Positions 24,649 to 32,105 of a DNA stretch of 64,000 bases are shown here, piece after piece. Location: positions 1 to 64,000 of the forward strand of contig CAZFRM010000025.1 in the NCBI GenBank assembly GCA_964521255.1, written 5' to 3'. The stretch is from ZC4RG29 sp964521255. GTDB lineage: Bacteria > Bacteroidota > Bacteroidia > Cytophagales > Cyclobacteriaceae. The notes below the pieces were generated by a model, which worked only from the letters and a program-made list of their open reading frames with translations, did no database searches and was not told where the DNA came from. A program made the translations under genes and the position numbers. Each line of letters begins with the position of its first letter. Position 1 is the first letter of the stretch.

Positions 24649-26202
24649 TTATGCTTTAAAGATAGGGTTCGATGCTAACATAGATTGTTTAAGTTCAACG
24701 ACAATGTTTCGGCTGGATGCTCCTTTTTGAAAGTCTTCAATGGTTTCCACAATATCTGAGTCAATGAAAGTAGACCGTGATCCATCAATGATCACATAGC
24801 TGTGGTTCGGTATTTCGCGAAACGTTCGGCGCAACACAGCTTTGTTAAGAAATGAAACATCTTTCGTGAGCCTTATTAAATAGTTTCCGTTTTCACCAAC
24901 AGTGATAAGTGACTGGTGGAAATTTGTTTTGAGGATAAAAACCAGTCCAAGTATCATTCCGATGGTTATTCCGACAAGTAGATCCGAGACAAGGATAGCT
25001 ATAATGGTTACAGCGAAGGGAATAAATTGTTCCCAGCCTCGCTTGTACATTTCAGCGAATATGGAAGGTTTGGCAAGCTTGTAACCAACGACCAGTAGAA
25101 TTGCAGCTAACGCAGATAACGGAATTTTATTCAGCAATCCTGGAATCAGAAATGCAGTCAGAAGCAGCAGGATGCCGTGGCTTATCGCCGATGTTTTTGT
25201 GCGGGCACCGGAGGAAACATTTGCAGAACTGCGTACAATCACGGAGGTGATGGGCAGCCCGCCGAGTAATCCTGAAACAAAATTTCCAATTCCCTGGGCG
25301 CGTAACTCTTTATTCAATGGTGTAATTCTTTTGTAAGGGTCCAGTTTATCTACGGCATCTATGCTCAGGAGGCTTTCAAGACTGGCCACTATGGCAATGG
25401 TTACAGCCACTTTCCATACTTCCGGCGAAAGTATTTTATCAAAGGATGGAAAGGTGAATTGACTAACAAATTCATTGGCGGTTGAAGCTACAGGCAAGGT
25501 AACGAGATGCTCTTTCATCAGGGCAAAGCCCGATCCTGAGTTTACAAAAAATTCATTAAGTATTATTCCAACGATAACCACAATGAGCGGTCCCGGTATG
25601 TAGATGGCAAATTTTTTATTCTTAATAAAAGGTCTTTCCCAAAGTAGCAGGATAAATAGTGACAGCGCTCCGATGATTAAAGCTCCTGGTGTAAAATAAT
25701 TGAATGACTGAAAAATTTCAGTGAACGTGTTGCCGCCACCGGCCGCTATAAAACTTTCATCTCCTTCAAAGTCGCGGTCATATCCAACCGCATGAGGAAT
25801 TTGTTTTAAAATAAGGATAAGTCCGATGGCCGTTAACATACCTTTTATCACTGCTGAGGGGAAATAATTTCCAATACTTCCTGCCTTTACAAGGCCAAGA
25901 ACAAACTGAATTGCCCCTGCCACGACCACCGCAGATAGAAAAATCTCATACGATTTTAGTGAAGTAATGGCAGCCAGGACGATCGTAGTGAGGCCAGCTG
26001 CAGGTCCGCATACGCTCAGTGCGGAGCTACTAAATGATGAAACAACAATACCCCCCACAACCCCCGAAATAATTCCTGCAAAAAGGGGCGCCCCTGACGC
26101 CAGGGCTATTCCCAAACACAATGGAAGAGCTACTAAAAAAACTACAATACTTGAAGGAAGGTCATAACGGAAATTCTTTAACGGATTCAGATTAGTCGGC
26201 AT
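24649..26202 (-). CDS. SulP-family inorganic anion transporter
   Basis: An inner-membrane SLC26/SulP transporter of 517 residues, probably carrying bicarbonate or sulfate. It opens with NFRYDLPSSIVVFLVALPLCLGIALASGAP, the SulP helix-1 region, followed by SSFSSSALSVCGPAAGLTTI and about ten more hydrophobic helices to residue 415. A short STAS-like cytoplasmic domain (about 430-510, including HSYVIIDGSRSTFIDSDIVE) closes it. The gene is flanked in one operon by an active beta-carbonic anhydrase upstream (108 bp gap) and a degenerate paralogue downstream (10 bp gap). This context favours bicarbonate over sulfate, though that is inference. Confidence 0.92.
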   Translation of the reverse strand: MPTNLNPLKNFRYDLPSSIVVFLVALPLCLGIALASGAPLFAGIISGVVGGIVVSSFSSSALSVCGPAAGLTTIVLAAITSLKSYEIFLSAVVVAGAIQFVLGLVKAGSIGNYFPSAVIKGMLTAIGLILILKQIPHAVGYDRDFEGDESFIAAGGGNTFTEIFQSFNYFTPGALIIGALSLFILLLWERPFIKNKKFAIYIPGPLIVVIVGIILNEFFVNSGSGFALMKEHLVTLPVASTANEFVSQFTFPSFDKILSPEVWKVAVTIAIVASLESLLSIDAVDKLDPYKRITPLNKELRAQGIGNFVSGLLGGLPITSVIVRSSANVSSGARTKTSAISHGILLLLTAFLIPGLLNKIPLSALAAILLVVGYKLAKPSIFAEMYKRGWEQFIPFAVTIIAILVSDLLVGITIGMILGLVFILKTNFHQSLITVGENGNYLIRLTKDVSFLNKAVLRRTFREIPNHSYVIIDGSRSTFIDSDIVETIEDFQKGASSRNIVVELKQSMLASNPIFKA

Positions 26203-26310
26203 TTTAGATAACTCTTTAATTTGTTGTTACTATTATTATTAAATAAAATTTGAAAAGAAGATACCACACAAATAAACGTAGTGCTATTTGGTGGTATCAT
26301 TTTACTGCTG

Positions 26311-26958
26311 TCAGGATAAAACCTGACTTTCAATCTTGTAGATTGACGGCAGCTCTGATTTACTATGCAGGGTAACCTGCAGATCGTTAATAATGCCGGT
26401 GCCGATATCATAGACCCATCCATGAACTTTCGGATTGTTTCGCTGTCTCCAGGCATTTTGTATAATGGAGGTCCTTGATAAGTCAAAAACCTGCTCAATC
26501 ACATTCAACTCAACGAATCGCTTGAAGCGCTCTTCGTTATCTTCAATAGAGTCAAGTTCCTGGGCATGTGTCCTATAGACATCCTTTATTGTTCTCAGCC
26601 AGTTGTCAATTAAGCCGAATTGCGTATTTTCCATGGCTGCCTTTACCCCGCCACAGCCATAATGGCCACAGACAATGACGTGTTTTACTTCCAATACATT
26701 CACCGCATAGTCCAAAACACTTAGCATGTTCATATCGGTATGCACTACCATGTTAGCAATATTTCTATGAACAAAGATATCCCCGGGTTGTGTTCGTGTT
26801 ACTTCATTTGCCGGAACTCTGCTATCCGAACATCCGATCCAAAGTACTTGAGGATGCTGTCCCTTAGCGAGCCGGGCAAAGTACTCCGGATCTACTTCTA
26901 ATCTCTCTTGTACCCATTGGCGGTTTCCTTCCAGTAATGATTCATAAATGGCATCCAT
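26311..26958 (-). CDS. Beta-class carbonic anhydrase
   Basis: Cytoplasmic enzyme of 215 residues interconverting CO2 and bicarbonate. All catalytic elements are present: zinc ligands C43, H99 and C102 (in IGCSDSRVPANEV and VCGHYGCGG) and the Asp45-Arg47 dyad. The length and the C-terminal block VHGWVYDIGTGIINDL are typical of the beta class. It is the first gene of a minus-strand operon continuing into a SulP transporter and a degenerate carbonic anhydrase paralogue. A likely role is supplying or consuming bicarbonate at the transporter. No signal peptide is present. Confidence 0.96.
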   Translation of the reverse strand: MDAIYESLLEGNRQWVQERLEVDPEYFARLAKGQHPQVLWIGCSDSRVPANEVTRTQPGDIFVHRNIANMVVHTDMNMLSVLDYAVNVLEVKHVIVCGHYGCGGVKAAMENTQFGLIDNWLRTIKDVYRTHAQELDSIEDNEERFKRFVELNVIEQVFDLSRTSIIQNAWRQRNNPKVHGWVYDIGTGIINDLQVTLHSKSELPSIYKIESQVLS

Positions 26959-27107
26959 AAATTATTCTATGTTTTTGTATTTAAATTATACTTCTTAGTA
27001 CTTGATTAACCTTTTTCAGTATTAAGGCGATGATAAAAGCAGGTGGCATGTCCAATAATAAACGAAGCTAGCTTCGCATTAACTTTTCATTGATTAAATG
27101 AAAGTCT

Positions 27108-27133
27108 CAAAGAGTCAATGTCTCTTTGTTTTT
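27108..27133. other. Hairpin with T-run, possible terminator
   Basis: Stem caaagag/ctctttg (27108-27114 and 27122-27128) with a seven-base loop, followed by five T on the plus strand. No plus-strand gene ends here. The minus-strand hypothetical gene ends just beside it, but the T-run is on the wrong side for that gene. A separate 14-bp perfect palindrome cgaagctagcttcg lies at 27063-27076. Role uncertain. Confidence 0.3.
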
Positions 27134-27158
27134 ATGAACAAAAGCCTGATGAATAGAT

Positions 27159-27527
27159 TCAGCCTTCCGGAGGCTGGCTGGGAGTTTCTGAGGAGCGGGA
27201 CGTGGCTAAGAGGTTATGCATGTCCCGGTGTTTGTTTAGAATAATTGCAAAGTCATTAGAACTTGCCCTTGCATATTCGATAAAATAAAGATCTACTTCC
27301 TTTGCAGATGAAAAGCCTGAATCGTGGCTTTCGCTACTTGTGGCAGTGTCACGTTCTTCTTCACTTATGCATGAAAATGACCTTATCAGATTTTCAATTA
27401 GTTGTTTGTTGTGCTTGTCAAGTTCTAAAGCCGTAATTTCCGCCAGGAAAAAGCTCATATTGAGAAAGACAATTCCCGTGAAGACGGTGATTGTGTTTCT
27501 GATAGGTATGACGCGGAAAAATTTCAT
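27159..27527 (-). CDS. Hypothetical small secreted or membrane-anchored protein
   Basis: A 122-residue protein with an N-terminal hydrophobic segment after basic residues (MKFFRVIPIRNTITVFTGIVFLNMSFFLAEI), which could be a signal peptide or anchor. The rest is polar, including the helical stretch ELDKHNKQLIENLIRSFSCISEEERD, a serine-rich linker and a proline-ending tail. No family is recognised. It is divergent from the nucleotide pyrophosphohydrolase-like gene (77 bp apart). A TATCTTTG-like box sits only a few bases before the start codon, so the transcript may be nearly leaderless. Composition is protein-like, but the call rests on one reading frame. Confidence 0.6.
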   Translation of the reverse strand: MKFFRVIPIRNTITVFTGIVFLNMSFFLAEITALELDKHNKQLIENLIRSFSCISEEERDTATSSESHDSGFSSAKEVDLYFIEYARASSNDFAIILNKHRDMHNLLATSRSSETPSQPPEG

Positions 27528-27603
27528 AGGGCAAAGATAGCCTCATTTTTTAAAATATGGGGCATATTTATTTTATTGGCGGCATTAAACGCAATTCAAA
27601 TCG

Positions 27604-28077
27604 ATGAAACAACCGGATTCCCTCAACTTAGTAGCTGAATTTCATTCAACTTTTAAACATCCAATTTTAGACCAGCCACAGATACCTTCGGATGAACGGT
27701 GCAGATTAAGGGTGGCTTTACTGGCTGAAGAGCTTAAGGAAATGGAAGTTGCCATCCTTGAAAAAGATATTGTTGGCGTAGCAGATGCACTCTGTGATAT
27801 TCAATATGTGCTCTCCGGTGCAATACTTGAGTTTGGTCTGGGAGAAAAATTCAACACCCTGTTTGAGGAGGTTCAGCGCTCGAATATGAGCAAAGCGTGT
27901 CTATCCGAACAGGAGGCAACGGAGACCATCAATTATTACAAACAAAAAGATGGCACGGATTGCTACTATAAAAAAGAGAGTGATAAATGGCTTGTTTACA
28001 GAAGGTCAGACAATAAAACTATAAAGTCGATAAAATACAGTCCGGCAAATTTAGAGGCTATTCTTAATAAGCCTTAG
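27604..28077 (+). CDS. MazG/HisE-like nucleotide pyrophosphohydrolase
   Basis: A 157-residue all-helical NTP pyrophosphohydrolase-superfamily protein. The metal-binding pattern is visible as LLAEELKEMEVAI (about 40-52) followed by DALCDIQYVLSGA (about 62-74), matching the EExxE...D helix pair of MazG/HisE-like folds. After this core a short domain follows (about 105-157) with CYYKKESDKWLVYRRSDNKT. Such enzymes hydrolyse non-canonical or phosphoribosyl nucleotides to monophosphates. It is not HisE proper, since no histidine genes are adjacent and length and core differ. The 3' end overlaps the convergent small gene at 28074 by 4 bp. Confidence 0.8.
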   Translation: MKQPDSLNLVAEFHSTFKHPILDQPQIPSDERCRLRVALLAEELKEMEVAILEKDIVGVADALCDIQYVLSGAILEFGLGEKFNTLFEEVQRSNMSKACLSEQEATETINYYKQKDGTDCYYKKESDKWLVYRRSDNKTIKSIKYSPANLEAILNKP

Positions 28078-28301
28078 ATGTAAAATTCAAACTCAAAAAT
28101 GGCTTCTTGCTTAGGCTGTTGAAGCGGGCGGATAGCGATTATTGGGCAATCATTGTATGCCTTAATGAATTCGCTCCTGCTTATCCTGAGTTTACTTATA
28201 CCTGGTTTAATCTTGTGGTATTGCATTCTCCCCGAGGCATTAGCGGTGGCGCTAAATACCAATTCGTATCTAATGGGAATAGGGGAGGGGATATAGCGCA
28301 T
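28074..28301 (-). CDS. Hypothetical 75-residue protein, second gene of a coupled pair
   Basis: An unrecognised small protein with no signal peptide or membrane segment. It reads as a plausible compact alpha+beta chain, with KIKPGISKLRISRSEFIKAY, then CPIIAIRPLQQPKQEAIF and an aromatic-acidic end. Its ATG begins one base after the stop codon of the 92-residue gene upstream (tagtATG-like junction), which suggests translational coupling. Its end overlaps the convergent pyrophosphohydrolase gene by 4 bp. No known family can be named. Confidence 0.45.
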   Translation of the reverse strand: MRYIPSPIPIRYELVFSATANASGRMQYHKIKPGISKLRISRSEFIKAYNDCPIIAIRPLQQPKQEAIFEFEFYI

Positions 28302-28302
28302 A

Positions 28303-28581
28303 CTAGCAATAAGTCTTCCTGAAATCCATTCCTATGATGCTGTTCTGTTGGGCATTGTATTGGGCCAGCAATGCGTAAGCCCAATTAGGAACGTAGTTAA
28401 AGTTACGTTTCATTTCCTCAATCTTCTGTGACAGTTCTCTCACATAATACCTGATTTGCTCAAGGTTTCTGCAATTTCTTGGTTGCTCAAAATTCTTCGC
28501 TGTGAATTGCTTCAATTCACTCTCGATCATTCTCCGTTCTCTTACCGTCATATTGTGCAATTTTACACAATTGTAATTCAT
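28303..28581 (-). CDS. Hypothetical 92-residue basic protein, first gene of a coupled pair
   Basis: A small, mostly helical, charged protein with no membrane segment. A helical stretch (VRERRMIESELKQFTAKNF) is followed by CRNLEQIRYYVRELSQKIEE and then NYVPNWAYALLAQYNAQQN. Either the ATG at 28581 or the one at 28551 (MTVRERRM) could be the start. A 6-bp-arm palindrome lies between the two, so use of 28551 would place it directly upstream of the gene. The protein is followed immediately by the 75-residue gene. Family not recognised; a DNA- or RNA-binding role is possible from charge alone but unproven. Confidence 0.6.
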   Translation of the reverse strand: MNYNCVKLHNMTVRERRMIESELKQFTAKNFEQPRNCRNLEQIRYYVRELSQKIEEMKRNFNYVPNWAYALLAQYNAQQNSIIGMDFRKTYC

Positions 28582-28626
28582 ATTATTGATAATTCAAAAT
28601 TTATGTTGTGTAGTATTGTACACTAC
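28552..28626 (-). promoter_or_regulatory. Two operator-like palindromes before the coupled small genes
   Basis: Palindrome 1 has arms attgtg/cacaat (28552-28557 and 28566-28571). Palindrome 2 has arms gtgta/tacac (28608-28612 and 28619-28623), overlapped by gtagt/actac (28610-28614 and 28622-28626). Both contain the word ttgtgta, so they could be two sites for one regulator, possibly a product of the adjacent pair. The spacing is about 50 bp. No experimentally known operator is recognised. Confidence 0.4.
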
Positions 28627-28752
28627 TTAATGTTGATTTAAAGGGTACGCTTCATCGCTGATTCAATCAAATTGTTGAATTAATTAAATCAGTATTACAA
28701 ATTGATTGCCAGATTATTAATGGAACTTAAAGAAGGATAGGTTTAAAAATAG

Positions 28753-28893
28753 TTACAGCGCATTTTTTGTGATCCAGTAACGGTAGGCAATGATAGCTTT
28801 ATCCACTTTGGAAAGTCGGGTAATGTCACGTTTGCTATATTGTGGCAGCAGTACCTTATTTAATGAGGCAAGGGCTTTGAAAAAAGCTTTCAT
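28753..28893 (-). CDS. Small conserved 46-residue Bacteroidota protein
   Basis: A short frame in the otherwise empty gap before the zinc-ribbon gene. It encodes a 46-residue basic, helical protein: MKAFFKALASLNKVLLPQYS, then KRDITRLSKVDKAIIAYRYW and ITKNAL. I recall near-identical small proteins from many Bacteroidota genomes; the pattern LP-YSK-D---L-K-D-AIIAYRYW-TKNAL is highly characteristic. Its function is unknown to me. There is no signal peptide. The start ATG (28893) is the only reasonable one. It is easily missed by gene finders because of its length. Confidence 0.8.
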   Translation of the reverse strand: MKAFFKALASLNKVLLPQYSKRDITRLSKVDKAIIAYRYWITKNAL

Positions 28894-28963
28894 AAATTAA
28901 ATATACGGGGTACTAATTCGTTTTAATCAACTATATTTAAAAAACTACAACTGTGCCAATCGT

Positions 28964-29857
28964 ATGGAGAGCAATTCGTTAAGTCCCTTTTTGATATTCT
29001 GGAACAATGCAATGATGATAGGTGCGGCGCTGATGCTCATCGCTGGAATTGTCATCTATATTGTTCACAAAGTAAGGGCAGCGGCCATAAGCGACTATAA
29101 AGCAAAGTACGATTACCTGAATACGCATGAAATCAAAAATTACAAATACGTATTCCTTTGTTTTGGAACAGCCATGGCTTTGCTGATTAATCTTTACGGC
29201 AGTGCCAAGCTTGATGAGATGGGAGTGTGGTTCTTCGTCAGGCTCTTTATGTCTATTGCCGGCGGTACACTGATTGCTTATGTCTCCTACCTGGTGCTGG
29301 ACTATTATTACCCGACTATCCTTAACCGAAAACTTCGGAAGTGGCGCTATATGCCACGAGAGACTAAAACCGGGCGAGAAATGAGGTTGCTTGGCGAGGA
29401 AGAAGAAGATGTGCACCTGGAAGAAGGAATGCAAGCTGAAGAAAGTGTATTTTCGATCGATTATGATGTTTGGGTTGATGAAGAAACTAGCGAGGTTAAG
29501 ATAGAGAAGTATCCCGGTCATGTTCAGGCACTGAAGTGCAATAGCTGCGGTTTTTATACCATGCGGGTTGTAAGGGAAGAGATCACATCACAACCAACTG
29601 AATCGAGTCCTGGTGAACTAATTAAGCATTATCAGTGTAGATACTGCAAGTCAATTCGGGCAACTGCTTTTAAAATATCGAACAAGGTGCCGGAAGATTA
29701 TAAGGCTATAGCGCTAACGGCGAATTTTAAGAAGAAAAAAGACATTGACTTTGTGCGCATTGAGATTCATTCCAATACATCGGGCAAAAAGTTTTTCGAA
29801 TTCCAAAACCCCGCGCAAGCAAAACGGTTCTTAGAAGAGTATGAAGATGATAAATAA
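28964..29857 (+). CDS. Membrane protein with C-terminal zinc ribbon
   Basis: A 297-residue protein with three hydrophobic segments in the first half: about 8-33 (FLIFWNNAMMIGAALMLIAG), about 58-75 (YVFLCFGTAMALLINLYGS) and about 85-110 (FVRLFMSIAGGTLIAYVSYL). An acidic cytosolic linker follows. Two CxxC pairs, C192/C195 (CNSC) and C225/C228 (CRYC), form a likely zinc ribbon. The tail after it is basic and ends FLEEYEDDK. I recognise the type from Bacteroidota but know no function. It is followed after 74 bp by the Prc-like protease gene. Confidence 0.72.
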   Translation: MESNSLSPFLIFWNNAMMIGAALMLIAGIVIYIVHKVRAAAISDYKAKYDYLNTHEIKNYKYVFLCFGTAMALLINLYGSAKLDEMGVWFFVRLFMSIAGGTLIAYVSYLVLDYYYPTILNRKLRKWRYMPRETKTGREMRLLGEEEEDVHLEEGMQAEESVFSIDYDVWVDEETSEVKIEKYPGHVQALKCNSCGFYTMRVVREEITSQPTESSPGELIKHYQCRYCKSIRATAFKISNKVPEDYKAIALTANFKKKKDIDFVRIEIHSNTSGKKFFEFQNPAQAKRFLEEYEDDK

Positions 29858-29931
29858 AGTGGGAAGATTTTTTGACCAACTAATGTCGGCATAGGGTTTG
29901 TCATTTATTTTTTGATTTAATTTCTAGAAGT

Positions 29932-31974
29932 ATGAAAAGATTGGCATTTGCGGGAGTTCTTAGTTTGTTAATAGGAACAGTATTAGCAACGTCACCTCTA
30001 CACCCGGATACACTATCGCTTAAACCCAAAGCGGGTTATGGCAAAGAGGCTCACCTTGCGGTGGAAATACTGGACAATAATCATTACAGGAAAATGAAGC
30101 TGAATGACTCATTGTCATCTGCGATATTGGAGGATTATCTTCTTAATCTTGATAATAACAGAACTTATTTTCTTGCTGATGATATTAAAGCATTTGAAAA
30201 ATTCAGATTCAAAATTGATGATTTGACAAGAGCTGAAAATGTATCACCCGCCTATGAAATATATGCCGTGTTTAAAAACCGTTTTAAAGAACGGATGGAT
30301 TATGTATTCGGCACATTGGTAAATCAGGACTTTGATTATACAATTGATGAATATTATGAAATGGATAGAAGCAAGCAACCTTGGGCGAAAAACAATGATG
30401 AATTAAATGATCTTTGGCGATTGGTTATTAAGAGTCAGGCGCTGAGCCTCAAACTTGCTGGTAAAAAACCGGAGGAAATTAAAGAAACTATTAAAGCGCG
30501 CTATGAGCGCCTGGCAAAATCCATAAACCAGTTTAATACAGAGGATGTATTCAGCATGTACCTTAATACCATTACATCGGCTTATGATCCTCATACCAAT
30601 TACTTCTCACCAAAAGCTGCAGATGCATTCAAGACCAGTATGAGTCTATCCCTTGAAGGTATCGGTGCACGGTTGCAAACTGAAAATGATTACACAAAAG
30701 TAATTGAAATACTTCCGGGTGGCCCAGCTGAGAAAAGTAATCTGCTTCACGCTAATGATCGTATTATTGGGGTAGGCCAGGGTCAGGATGGTGAAATGGT
30801 TGATGTCATTGGCTGGCGTGTAGATGAGGTTGTCAAACTTATTAAAGGCCCTAAGGGGACTAAAGTTAGACTGTTGTTTTTGCCGGCGGCAACAGGTATC
30901 GGAGGCCCTTCTACAGAGATAACCTTAGTAAGAGACAAGATAAAGCTGGAAGACCAACGCGCATCTAAAAGTATAATACAGTATCAGAAAGACGGAAAGG
31001 ATCTTAAACTCGGAGTGATTACGTTGCCAAGCTTCTACATGGACTTTGAAGCGTATCAAAAGCATGATCCTAACTACACGAGCACAACGCGAGATGTAAA
31101 ACTACTAACGAAGGAACTGGAAGCCGAAGGCATCAATGGTTTGGTGATTGATCTTAGAAATAATGGTGGAGGTTCATTGGAAGAAGCAATTAACCTGACA
31201 GGTCTTTTTATCAAGGATGGTCCTGTTGTTCAGGTAAAGACCTCCGGGAACAAAATTGAAGTACGTTCAGATGAAGATCCATCCATAACATACAATGGCC
31301 CGCTGGTTGTTTTAATCAATAGATTCAGTGCATCAGCTTCGGAAATATTCGCAGGGGCTATCCAGGACTACCACCGCGGCATTGTAGTCGGAGAGTCAAC
31401 ACATGGTAAAGGAACCGTTCAGACCATTATTGATCTTAACCGTTTTATGAGTGACACAAAAGAACCGGCAGGAGAATTAAAACTAACGTTTCAGAAATTC
31501 TACCGTGTTACAGGGAGCAGCACGCAACAGAAAGGTGTTACTCCCGATGTTAAATTACCGACGCCCTATGATTCGAATGAGTTTGGAGAAGGATCTTATC
31601 CTAATGCATTGCCATGGGATGAAATTCGCGGAACACTTTTCCAGCGAACACCTTTGATCAACGATAAAGTAATTGCAGATATAAATAAATCATATAGCAT
31701 TCGCTTTAAAACGGACCCTGAGTTGAACCAGTTTGCATTGGAAACAGAAGACTTTAAAAAGAGTTTGGCAGAGACCAAAATTTCATTAAATGAAGACATT
31801 CGAAAGAAAGAAATGGAGGAAGCAGAAAAGAAAAAAGCTGGTAATAAATCATTAGACACAACTATTAAAACTCCGGAATCTAAACCTGTTCAAAACTTGT
31901 CAGAATTGAACGATGAATATTTACGTGAAGGACTGCTGGTTCTTTCCGATTTAATTAATACAAAAATAGGATGA
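29932..31974 (+). CDS. C-terminal processing protease, S41 family (Prc/Tsp-like)
   Basis: A periplasmic serine protease of 680 residues that trims or degrades proteins from non-polar C-termini. It starts with a signal peptide (MKRLAFAGVLSLLIGTVLA). A Tsp-type N-terminal helical domain covers about 40-230, a PDZ domain about 240-330 (LSLEGIGARLQTENDYTKV), then the S41 catalytic domain. The serine is S468 in RFSASASEIFAGA and the lysine is K493 in STHGKGTVQ. A DUF3340-like C-terminal part runs to about 680. Length matches E. coli Prc. A strong terminator follows. In other bacteria Prc helps control peptidoglycan hydrolases. Confidence 0.93.
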   Translation: MKRLAFAGVLSLLIGTVLATSPLHPDTLSLKPKAGYGKEAHLAVEILDNNHYRKMKLNDSLSSAILEDYLLNLDNNRTYFLADDIKAFEKFRFKIDDLTRAENVSPAYEIYAVFKNRFKERMDYVFGTLVNQDFDYTIDEYYEMDRSKQPWAKNNDELNDLWRLVIKSQALSLKLAGKKPEEIKETIKARYERLAKSINQFNTEDVFSMYLNTITSAYDPHTNYFSPKAADAFKTSMSLSLEGIGARLQTENDYTKVIEILPGGPAEKSNLLHANDRIIGVGQGQDGEMVDVIGWRVDEVVKLIKGPKGTKVRLLFLPAATGIGGPSTEITLVRDKIKLEDQRASKSIIQYQKDGKDLKLGVITLPSFYMDFEAYQKHDPNYTSTTRDVKLLTKELEAEGINGLVIDLRNNGGGSLEEAINLTGLFIKDGPVVQVKTSGNKIEVRSDEDPSITYNGPLVVLINRFSASASEIFAGAIQDYHRGIVVGESTHGKGTVQTIIDLNRFMSDTKEPAGELKLTFQKFYRVTGSSTQQKGVTPDVKLPTPYDSNEFGEGSYPNALPWDEIRGTLFQRTPLINDKVIADINKSYSIRFKTDPELNQFALETEDFKKSLAETKISLNEDIRKKEMEEAEKKKAGNKSLDTTIKTPESKPVQNLSELNDEYLREGLLVLSDLINTKIG

Positions 31975-31994
31975 CAACGAACTAATCTATATTT

Positions 31995-32024
31995 AAGCGG
32001 GTGTAACAGCCCGCTTTTTTTTTG
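31995..32024 (+). terminator. Rho-independent terminator after the S41 protease gene
   Basis: Stem aagcggg/cccgctt (31995-32001 and 32010-32016) with loop tgtaacag and a run of nine T. It lies about 20 bp after the stop codon. Confidence 0.88.
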
Positions 32025-32105
32025 TTTTGATTTTCAAGTGTATCTCTTAAAAAAATGAGAATATTGGTCTATATTAAAAACCTTAAACCTTAGAAGACAA
32101 CTCGA

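Noticed and set aside
27063..27076. Perfect palindrome cgaagctagcttcg as an operator
   Set aside because: A single site far from any clear promoter; no second copy nearby.
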